Assembly (NCBI GenBank): GCA_035048495.1
Contig: CM068549.1
Coordinates: forward strand, 15,409,103 to 15,473,102
DNA: 64,000 nt
Direction: 5' to 3'
Source of the DNA: Euptelea pleiosperma
Taxonomy: Eukaryota > Streptophyta > Magnoliopsida > Ranunculales > Eupteleaceae
Below are positions 38,801 to 50,800 of this stretch, piece by piece (position 1 is the stretch's first letter; each line of letters starts with the position of its first letter). The notes under the pieces were generated by a model. The model worked only from the letters and a program-made list of their open reading frames with translations, was not told the origin of the DNA and ran no database searches. Made by a program: the position numbers and the translations under genes.

Positions 38801-41800
38801 CTACCATGCTCTGATACCATGTTGTAAATAAGGTTGTAACCAGTAGATGAAGGTTGTGGAGAGAAGAGAGAAAAAGTGTAATGGAGGCGCGGAAGAAGGT
38901 AGAGAAGGAGATTAAGGTTAGAGAGAGTTGTGGGTAGAGGAGAGAATGAATTGTTCATTCATTTTCTCTCACATACTGTATATATAATTATATATATGAT
39001 GGGGAGAACCCCTACAAAAGAGTAGCACTATTCACGTGACACTATCCATGTGGCACTATTCATGTGACACTATTCACGCTGCACTATTCGCGTGAATAGT
39101 TATAACCCAAAAAGAACACCCACGTGGGAAGTGGGACGCAGCCCACTTGAGACACCCACGTGGGTGTATTACATAAACTCCAACAACATCTAGATGCAAT
39201 TTATATACCCCTTTTATAGCCTTATCATCCATAGCTATGGCACCCTGTATAATTTTCCAAGCCGAGGCTGCTCTCGTAGGATGAACACATTCGGACCATA
39301 TCCATTTGGCTCACTCAACTTAGGACATTTCTTCCTAACCACTTCAAAGGTCATTCTTACGGAAAAATTCCAATTTATCGCATTCTTCTATATTCTAGTG
39401 CCCTTCAACCCACTTTTGATGCTCACAATCTATTCCAAATCCAACCCAACCGTGCGAAACACTCTTTTAACCGAAGAAGGAATCTGCCACCATTCACAAT
39501 AATGTCAGCAACTTTAGCTTTGCAGCCTTTCCAATTCCTTCCTTCTGTTTAACACATCTTTAATAGTGTAATGACCAGCCCAAGGTTCACGCAAAAGATC
39601 AATGCTTTTCGCATTCCCAACAATCCACCCATAATTCTTCTCCACCTTTAATAGCGCCCATTTGATGAGCTCATTAATTTGCTACCCAAAGTACGTTTTT
39701 CTTTCCTTTTGTGATTGTTTCGTGCACTCAGGATTAGTTTCTCCTTGTGTAGGGTTTGTTTCGGCTTGTTTATGTTATCTCTTCTTTCATTCTTCTATAA
39801 ATGTTTCAACTCTTCGTGGTCGAACAGGGTTTCTACAGTTTATATTTGCCTGTAATTTTCATAAAGGATTTAGTACAGGGGGTTGGTCAACTAGTACTGT
39901 TGGTTAGAGATTCTGTCTGCATCTAGCGCAATGGTAGAATTCGTTACTAGCTCCATTGTTGATACATTAGTCTTTAAATATTACATAATATTATTGGAGT
40001 TATTTCAGTTAGTCTTTATATTTATTTTTACAGTATTTTGTACGCTTTATGCATCGGCGTCTTCTTATTGGTTTCGCAGATATTTGTGTTGCAACATTGT
40101 TGTTACCTTCTATGCAGCTACCTTTAGAATCATTTAAATGGGTTAGGGTCCTTTGAAACCTTAACCCCTTTCATCAACAAACGGTTTATATTTCTCACTG
40201 ACATGCTTCTCGATTGATCATATACACATCAATCATTTCGTTCAATTATCTAACAGTATCTTAATTAATTTCAGTATGAGGTACTGCCTCTGATGTGAAC
40301 CAAGACTAACAACATTATGGTGGTGCTGTTGTTTTATTTTTTTCAGGTTCTGGATATTTGGAAGGCTATATTCTTGCTACCTCCTTGGGCCTTACTTCTA
40401 TCCTTAAGTACTTATTCTTTTCTCCCTTATTTGATTAATCATCTTACTATCTTCTTCCTGAGCTTCATTATATGTCCTTATATAATGACAATTATGAAAC
40501 TCAATGGAACTACTCTTTGTTTTTTTGAGTTGTTTGTTCTATTGCAATACCTTTTTCTCAATGTGTTCTGTGATCCCTTTTCCTGTCATCTTCAATTTTT
40601 CTTCCTTTTTTTTTTTTTTTTCCCTCTGAGCATTATTTTTGCTTCCAATGCTGGTTATCTAGAGACATGGTATATTATTTTCTATTGTTATCTCAAAAGA
40701 GCCATTGCTGCTGCAAAGGAACTGCTTAAAATTTTTTCTGTTTAAGTTAATTCCTGAGATGTAATACTCTTGAAAATGTATGAGTGATAGTATTTCAATT
40801 GCCTTAGTACTATTGTCAGCCAATTTTAAAACATCTCCTAAGGTCAATGTTCCTCCTTTCTGTCTCTTCTTGATTTTGTGAGCCCATAAGTGGGTTTAGT
40901 TTTCTAATGCAGTGATATGAAATTTCATAAACTTGAAGAATATATGCAGTAGACATCATGGAAGTTTTCTGTTCATAGTTGCGAAAGAGGTCATATTTAA
41001 ACTCAAAGGTATTAAACTTCACTTTCGCGAAATATTTCAGTCAACCTGAAAATGGAAACAGTTCGAATGTGTGGAAATAATACAATTTTTCACGGAGATG
41101 ATAGAAATGCTGTAAAAATTCTTATTGAATTTTGATGGAAACTTGCTTGTAATTCAAGTTGTCTGGCATAGGGGGTGTTTTCTGATATGAATACTGTAAT
41201 GTGCTCAAAGTGTTTTCAAGGCCCCATTGGCATGGTAAATTCCAGTAAGGCAGAGAGAAGGTTGAAAAAATTGAAACATTTCATGAAAAAATTAGGTTTT
41301 GATTCTACCAAAATTGAAACGTACTTACATTATAAAATTGCAAAATTTCTGTCGAAATTAATGTTCATTTTCAATCGGAATTTTTTTACTAGTAAATTTT
41401 GACTGAAATTTTGATTTTTGCAGATATAAAATGCACTATCTCATGAAATTATGTCAAATCTTTCGAGATTATAGAAGGCCGAACCTTCCACTAGTTGTAA
41501 ACCCATCAGAATCCTATCAAATCTTTAGAACCCGATTTCTAAGTGCATTTAGGACAAGAAACAACCAATTCATTAGGGTTAAAAGTTAGATTAACTTGTT
41601 AATTTGATTGCAAGAGCGGATCATAGCCAAATTTGGGTTTTTTTTTTCCCGTTATGAAGGATTGTTAAAATTTATAATTTCTTAATTTTATTTGATATAA
41701 TAGGATCAGGAGGTGTAGATGCATTAGATTTACAGATCTATGATGCGTTTACACCTATTGTAACAAGGACACTGACACGGGTGTCGGTGTCCGACACGGA

Positions 41801-44800
41801 TACAAGGTGTCCGACACGGCAACATAAAAAAATACGATACGTAGACACGTCCGTACATATATTAAATATAATATATTAATACTATGAATGCTTAAAATTA
41901 TTAATAAAATAACAAAAAATAGAAAATAAAGCAGACAATATATATTAGTTTATTATTGTATGGAGGATGGAACACACCAACCCACTTTTAGGAATCAATT
42001 TTATATTAAAAATTATTAAAATAAGGGGTGACACGACCATAAGTGTCCAAATGTGTGTCGGGAAGTGTCGACACGCATGTCCAGGTGTCGAGGTGTCCGA
42101 CACGGCAAAAAGTCTTAAAAGTGAAGTGTCCTTGTTACATTAAATTTGAATGCATTGTCATGGTTTTTGGGTTGAAAATTCTGAAAATTAGGGAACCCCC
42201 AATTCTCGAAATTTTCAACCTAAATGTCCATGGTTGTGCTTGTGCATCATCATCATCTACACCCAAGGTTTAAAATTTTGTTCGGTTTCATTGTCTTGAT
42301 AAGATGTCGGAACGAGACGTATCGACCGAGACGAAACAAGACAGTACGAGAAAATGGAAAAAATACTATGTTTTGACAAGGTTAAACCATTCTAATTAAT
42401 TCTTAATTAGGTTACAAACTTTTTTTTAGCATTTATGTGTTATAGAAGTACACATAGAAGTATATATTACATGGAAATAAGGTTCTAAACCAAATTTAGT
42501 ACTTAAATTAAGTTGTTGGCACGAGATGATACATTCTCCTATGTATCCACTTAGTACCTTACCGGAATGAGACATCTCGGCCGAGCTTGAACGAGACGAA
42601 ACCGGATTTTCAACCATGTTTACGCCTTATCCCAAACGTTTTGGGTCAGCAACATGAATCCTACTTCACCATTTGACTCTGGTTGTGCTAGAATGAATTA
42701 ACTATTGGATATCTTTGCCTCATCTACAACTTGGTCAGAATAACCATTTTTTTTTGCCATATTTTTTTTGGAAAATTACCGTACAGTCATTTTTTATGAA
42801 AATACGGACTAATAAGTCCCCTCTACAAAATTATGGACACATTAGTTGAAATGTTGGCCCATCAAGACCCTCTTTTTGGTTACCGTCCAAATGTTTGCGA
42901 AATACCCATATTACCCTCCAGCTAGTGTTTGTTTAATTTGAGGCACAATTTGATTTGAGAGTGGCTGACGCACAGTACCGTACGTCAACCTCTCTTTTCT
43001 TCAGTTTCCATCCATTTCCCTCCATTCTTCGAGGAATGTTTCCTCCATTTTCTTCCATTTTCCTCCCCATTTCAGCACCGTTGAATATCTCTCAAGAAAG
43101 GAAGTTCGGAAGGAAGAAAGGAAGCTCCATTGAATATCTCTCATGAATCAAGAATCAAAGCGGGGAAGATTGATGATAGTTTTGGGTTGTGGGGTTCCAT
43201 GGGAAAGGGGGTTTGTCGTAATATTGTTAGTTACAATATATTGATTAAGGGTGGATTTGAGAATGGTAAATTTGATGAAGTGATTTCGATATGGGAGCTT
43301 TTGACTGAGAATAGTTGTAGTCCAAATTCAACGACTCATGGGGTTTTGATTCATGGACTGTGTGAGAATAGGTACTTGAAGAAGGGTTTATTGGATCTAA
43401 AAGAGACAGAAGATGGAGGAGCTGGTTTGGACGTTTATGTTTACTAGTTGGTTAACGGTTTATGTGCAGAAGGGAGATTAATGAAGTGATAGGTGTATTT
43501 GATCATATGCGTAAACATGGTTATAAGACAAACTGCAAATGAAAAATACACTAATCATAGGCTTCCCAAGCTTCAAAATTTTCAGATGTGATCCGAGTTT
43601 TCTTGGAAATGAATTGTAGTGGTTGCTTTCCTACCGTTGCTCACCTACAACACTCTCATAAGTGTCTATTTAAGGTCTTCAAGCCTGATCTCATTATGTA
43701 CAATATTCTAATTCATGGGCGTTGCTTTGTGAGCAAATCCCTAAGTGGACCTACAAACCAAAAATCAGCCTGATTAGTGATTTCAAACCTTTGTATCTTT
43801 GTACCCAAATAATGGTAAATAATGCACAAATTCCTATGGTTAAAAGCAACTCAAGAAAATGACTTCAACTAAAGGTTAGAAGTCACTGATCAGGCTGATT
43901 TTGGGGTTTATAAGTCCACCTAGGGATTGGCCTAACATCTATACGGTTAGTGTCATCTAAGAAATTGCCACGTGGCTTATATTGTGGGTGGTCCGCTGAT
44001 TTACTCTTGCTTTGTGGGCAAAAAAAACATTGGAGCTCTATGATATCACATTTTAGTGAAGCATTCGAACTAGCCCCTATTTTAGTGAAAATTGGTTGAA
44101 CTAGTACCATTTTAGTCGAAATTGGTTGAACCAATACCATTTTCACTGAACTGGTTGAACTAGTACCATTTTCACTAACCAAGTTTACTAGTGCTTGAAA
44201 CGGTTAAACCGGCACCATATTCACTAAACTGGTTGAACTAGTAACATTTAGTCAAAATTGGTTGAATTAGTACCATTTTCACTTAAATTTTCAAAATTGG
44301 TACACGACCTTGCATTCTAGTGGATATAAAGATGAAAACAAGTTTGGTGGGGAAAGTAGAAGGTGTAGAAGCTATTTTTGCAAGCCAAGATAAAGAGTAC
44401 TCCCTCCACTCCTAACTTTTTCCATGGCCTTCTTACCCTTCTTCACCTCTATCAAGAAGAGGTCCAAACTGGTTGAACCAGTACCATTTTCAAATGAATC
44501 GAGCTCTTCAACCAAGTGGAGGCATACACTCCTTGGGATCTCATTGATCAAATTGGAGATTAACTAACATCAGCAACTCAAATTGGAGATTTAACATCTT
44601 GTTTTTAACTAAATCAAGTCCTTGACAGATTTGAAACAGTTAAAGCAAGATGAGCAAAATAGTATCTATATCATAACATATGAATCATGTTTTTAACTCT
44701 CTTCATCCTTAGTCTAAGTTTATGGAGTCCGATGCTGAACTTCTCTTCATCCTTGTACTTCTACGAGGGTGTTGGGGTGGGGCACTTCGTCGAGGTTGTT

Positions 44801-47800
44801 GGGAGTACTTCGTTGAGCTTGTTGGGGGAGCTTCTTGGATGGGGTCCGGATTCAAGCGTGTGCTTCTCCTGGGAGGTGCGGGTCTCGCCGCCTGATGTGT
44901 GGCCTCACCTACAATAACAAAAAGAAGTACAAAAGTAGCAATGTGAAATTAAACTAACAATTAATGTTAACAACCAAACAAATTTAAAGTTTTGAGTATC
45001 ATGAATGTCCTTTGTATCAATTTCAAGATAAGTTGCGCACAGACAATATTGGTTCAAATTTTCGTTGGGATGGTCTAGGAATAGGAAAAGAATTACTTGA
45101 AAGGGGTAGGGAAACCAAAATGCTCAAGCACTTAGCAATTTTGATTTTAGAAAAGTTATCTATGCATATGCATACATAGGCTACCACTCGTTATAAAAAG
45201 AAGTAGGTGACAACACTAGTAATCAACTTTGATCCAAATAAGATCATGTTGCTTAAAACTTGAATCTTTATTTGACATTTTCTATACTCTCTCTATTCAT
45301 ATAATCGTTATCATCTAACCTAAAAGTGTTACTGTTTTTTTTTTGTTTTTTGAGTTTGTTATAATCAGTGACTTATGGCTTATGGGTACTTAAACAAAGA
45401 CAATATTTCAACATACATAACTTTCAAGAGGTGTATCATTGGGCATCCAATGCCATTTCAAATAAAAATGTTGTAAGGCTTTGCTAGCATGTTGAACTGT
45501 GCAAATACCATTACATTCTAATATAATTTCTCTCTCTAATGATTAAGGGCATATGCAGACTACTTTCATGTCCTCCATCTAGACCATTCAAGCAGAGCCA
45601 TTGATAGACCTTCTTGATCATTCACTAAGATAAAAATATCCTTCTAATATAAGTAGATCTAAATGACTATACACTTTCAGAGATTTTGCACAAAGAGTAC
45701 TCACAAATTAAAGATGCAACACATTTTTCACAGCCTCAAGATGCAGAAACCTCTCTCATGAATTAAAGAAAAGCAAGATGATCTAATTATCAACTGAAAA
45801 TAAGTAATAAAAAAAACCTTAAAGTTAACACTTTTAACCTCAAAATGACAAGCAACTTTTGATTTCCTCAGAGCTAAAACCTACTCGATTACAGAAGCAA
45901 CATCATCAATGATTGTCTGTAATTTTGTGGCCTGAGTTTTATATCTGAATTTTCGAATACATTACCGATATTGAGTACCACGACCCAAAATTTCACACAA
46001 CTTGTAAGAACTCTAGATAGAGAATGCATTTGTATTTTAGGATGCAAATACCTGTAATCTTTCCCAATTGTAAAGCAAAAGCAAAATATGTATTGCCATG
46101 GATCCCTCAAATAACCAGATATTGAAATCTACCTTCGTAAGACACTACATATGTTATTCAATAATTAATTTAGATGGAAGAACTTAATAATTAACAAAAC
46201 AAGGATCGAAAAATATCATTTTCCCTGAAAAAAACTCTATATTCATCACTAGTTATGCTGAGATCAGCACAAAATAAAATTCAGAAAGTATTAAAACCCC
46301 AAATCCAATTATTAGCATGGGTTTAAGCACCCAAGCCAAAAAAAATCCAAAATAATGATGTTGCAGGTCTGAGATGTTCTGTACTGCAACCATGATATCA
46401 CGGGTTCTATCCTAGTGTAGCCATGGAGAAAACGAAGGACAGCAAGAGAAAACGCTAGAATAGAGACCGGAGTACAAAACACACGCAACAGAGACTAAAC
46501 TTTGAACGCACCAGATTAACTAATCAAAACACAGATTAAATGAGTCAATAACTCAAAACGAGCAAGAACAACAACCTAGATCAATAAAAACCCTAAACGA
46601 ATAAAAAATTAAACAAAAGCGAATAAAAAATCAAAGAACAATGAATAATACAAAACTGCACATTCGATCAAAGAAAACCTGTCCTCTTCGTCTGTTCGTT
46701 GACATCTCTCTTTGCCTGAACTAAAACGATTTCAAATTTTATGTAATTATCATAAATATCTTCAACCAATATTTCAGTACAGCAAAACAGAGGTATGCTC
46801 GCTGGCGCTCAATAAGGGCAATTTCGGCTTTTGCAAAAATATTTCACATGTGAGAGCAAACGTCCGTGTCTAAAGAGACTTTTTGGTCTCTGAATTGAAA
46901 AAGCACGATTGTTTAGTCTTCGTTAATTTTCTACGATTTTACCCAACGTGCTGTACACTACAGCCTTTGTGGTAATTCTTCGTAATTTTTTTTTAATTTT
47001 TCAATAAATATATTAAAAGGTTTTAATTTTTTTTGCAAATCTTACGAATAAATTGTAGACTGAATTTGTAAATATTTATTCATTACTAGAAATCAACTAT
47101 GAGTGCTAGCTTTTTTATAATTTATTTTTACGATTAATAAATAATTGAAAGTAATATGAATTTCACCACAAGAAAACAAGACCCTTGACCTCACAGGCTG
47201 TATGCAGGTGGGACCCTTTTTTGGGGACTTTGTATGCAGATGGGACCTCCTCTGTCTTAGGGAGGAGTGTTAGAGAGGGGGGCCTCGGCTTAGTTTGTGC
47301 TCTGTGGCTTGGCTATGTGATGGTCACCTCGACTCAACCTCACATGCTGTGTTGTTTTTTCTCTCTTTTTTGTCTTTGCCTCTAATAAAGTTTCACTTAT
47401 CAAAATATATATATATATATATATATAATATGAATAAAAATATTAAACTCTTTTGAAAAAATTAAGAAAATGCTAGTGCATAAATGCATGAATATATGAT
47501 GTATTATAAGCTGTTAGCACTATCATTTAATCAGTATTGTTCTAATTAGTTGAAATTATTAGTAATTTATTAATCGAAAATTTAAAAACTAGACAAATAG
47601 ATAAATGTGCTTGCAGTTAGTAGTTGTCTATATCATTTTTTTTATAAGCATTAGTCACTTTCATTTTAGCATTTGTTTCAAATTACTATTTATATTTTTT
47701 ATGAAAAAGAGAGAGAAAGTTATGAGTTAAAGAAAATAATCAGTAGTACTTTAAGAAAAATAGAATTGTATCCTTGTAAGTATCCATGCAGTATCTGGTA

Positions 47801-50800
47801 CTAGTACTGATATTGTGTCATGTTGATGTTCTTGGATACCATAGCTTAGAAGAGAATAGCACGGAGAAGGGTGCTTATTATGAACCTTCCTCAATTGGCA
47901 TATGGAAGTTGTCTATGCGATGCTTTGTTAGTATTGGCTTACTAGGTACCACAAAACATAAGGCATTTGAGAACTGAAAAATGGTTCCCAGTGGTGCGAT
48001 GCTGCTTAAGTGATTCATTTTCTTATTGTGCTTTGCTGTGAACAATCATAGACTGTTGACTGCATAATAATCTCTTGTCAATGCTGACCAAAGCTTGTAC
48101 TGCTTTTAAGAAAGTGAATTGCTCTTATCATAACTTGATGTGTGTGCTACTAGTGTGTGGTTCTAATATTTGGTCCATGATTGAAGGAAAATTCAGTATT
48201 AAGACGAGCTTACAGACTAATTGCATACATTCTTTTTTACCCCACAATATGTTTCATTTTATAATATCTCTCAATATTTTCTTTTAATTTAAGTCGTCAT
48301 ACTTTATCTGCTGTCATTATGTTCACATATCCTTTACATTCTTGATTGGAACCTTCTGCAATATTTTGAGAAACATAAGTCTTAATGGCACAGGTCCTTT
48401 TTGGATACGCAATACACTTTTCATCTTTCCAAACTAAAGTTAAAGCTACGGTCTAGTATTATGACAGTTATTTATCAAAAGGTAAACTCACCGTCTTCAT
48501 TTCACCTTACAAGATTTTAAATATGTATCTGAAAGAATTAGTAGATTGGACATGGTCATGCCCAGAAAGATTCTAAGTGCATGTGTATTGTTTTTTTTAT
48601 ACGGATTTCCTGCAATCTATATGATGTTAAGGATGTAGGAATTGACAACTCAAACCTTCCCTTTTCTTCTTCAGCTTTTGACTTGTTCTTATGCTACTGT
48701 TTTGTCCCATGGAATTTCAGCCTAAACATCTGCACCGGGAATTTCAGCCTGATTTGATTTAGTTTGGTACTTCTTTCAATCTTCCTAAACAGCAGCTGTG
48801 GAGTTCAAGCATGTTGCTTTTGCCGGCTATCATGAGTTCAAAGCACATCATATAGAAAAGGAAATTAGAAGTTGTGGTAGTTTTTAATGAAATGTTAGTA
48901 AATGGTTTGGCATTTATGAAAATTCACAAGGTGATGATAAGATCGTAGTTGTGAGATTCTTTACATGACATACTTAGCTCAATCTACAATGCAGACAAAT
49001 CTTGAGGGTTGGGTGGCATATGTTCTCAGATGATAGCAAGGTTATTGCTCCATTACCCTGGAAATATTGCATTCTCTTTTTCTGGCTATGCAAGAAATAT
49101 GTAACACGAAAAAAGAAAAAATCCACCCAAAAAAGATATAAACAAACATTGAGTACAAGAAATGATGCCAAGGGTCAGAAACCCAAAGCCTACAGAAGAA
49201 ATACCTCATACAAGGTTTAAAGCCCATTACAAGAAACCCCAGGCTTTATCTCCTCACTAGTTCCAGAGGAAGCAATAATTGGCCTGATACAGATTCAGTC
49301 CACGGACTGCTAAAGCCATAATGTGGAGCTCATTTAGGGGTCCAAGGTCGAGCATGCCAACTGTTGCTATCAAGCCCAATGTGAACTGAGACCCCAAACC
49401 AACCAGCTCAAAGCCGATGTTCTGGCTGACCAACAGAAGCCCATTTGCTATAAAAGCAGCAGAAAACCAGTATCAAGGTTCGCTGTAACTGGAAAAATCT
49501 GAAAATTGAAAGTGGTTAAATCCTTTGAAATTAGAAATTGAAGAAGACGGAACAACTCCAACTTGTAACTAAGTTGCCCAAGAACCAATGTGAAAAATGC
49601 AGGGCTACAAAAGATCAGGTCAAGACTACTAGAGAGTCTGCTATGAACACTATCAAAAATTAAAAAACTAAAACGAAGCTTGCTTGAAACACTTACCTTC
49701 TAAAGACACGACACGACACCACGAAATGACAACATAGAGCTGCTTTAAATAATGGAAGTAGACACTTCTAACCAGCAAAAAAAACCTCCCGAAACAGCAG
49801 TTGAAAAATCACTAACCATTTCCTTGGGGTAACATACTAGCACTTCCTTGTACAGTTGTACTAGATGGACTCACCAACGCTTCCACACTCAAAAGATTCT
49901 AAAAGTGAAAAAAATAAAAAATAAACTGCAGCTGCAGCAACCCATAAAAATGGAGTGGGACTGATACTCCATGATAGAGGAACCCATAATATCAATTTAT
50001 TAATGATGTAAAAGTTCTGGTATGTTTAGGCCTTAAAGAAATTTTCTACACATTAAAATTTAAAGGTATGAGTTGGAGATGGGTAGTCAACTTGAATAAA
50101 CAGTACTATGGGATGTGAGCTTTCCTAAAAGAACAATAATTTCAAGTAACCCACAATGTAAATCTAAACTTGGTCTAGATATTCCCTATACTGGTAGATG
50201 TTAACCTAGAGGGGGCGGGGGGGGGGGGGTGGTGGTGTTGTTGGGGGGCGAATAGGTATTTAAAAATAAACTAATTAATTAGCAACCTAATTCAATTTAC
50301 TGGTCTAGGTTCAAGGGTATTTAATCGCATACAATGTCTAAGGATTGATTAAAATGAGTTTACCTCAACAAATTGAGATTTAATATATCAGAGATATATT
50401 ATTCCTTAATCGTTTGGGGTAATCTATAAAAAGTGCGGAAATAAATAATTCAATCATTATACATGTGATTTTTGTGGAAAGCTTTTTCAAGGAAAACCAC
50501 GGGACCACATTCAGTCGTTAAAGTATCACTAAGCAAAAAGTTAATGAGTACAGAAGTTTTACCACTCTAGCACCGTTTACCGCAACATACAACCCAAGTC
50601 CATCCCTCGTGCCAACTACGAGTGCATCCACATCCTTTGACTACCACGCACAAGTCTACGAGTGCCCTTTTGCCACGATCCCTAAACTTTGTTCAATTTG
50701 GTACACCCCAAACCTACCCTCGATCGGTACACCCCAATCTTATTTACACTCTCCGGTCTAGTCTCGGGAGTGAAGGATTTGGTCTAGTCCCGACGCAAAC

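Larger units (their letters stand above)
33456..39185 (-). mobile_element. Ty1/copia element D, structurally complete, decayed
   Basis: 5730 bp on the minus strand: 5' LTR 38820-39185, PBS 38808-38819, gag, protease, integrase, RT, RNase H, PPT 33812-33823, 3' LTR 33456-33811. The 5-bp target duplication acatc is at 33451-33455 and 39186-39190, inside LINE L5. The LTRs differ by many substitutions and indels (roughly a tenth by eye), so this is much older than A1. Confidence 0.93.

Noticed and set aside
40317..40745. 142-codon open frame as a membrane protein
   Set aside because: The ABCC13 exon is read in a different frame here, and the rest is T-rich intron, which gives Phe- and Leu-rich chance translations.
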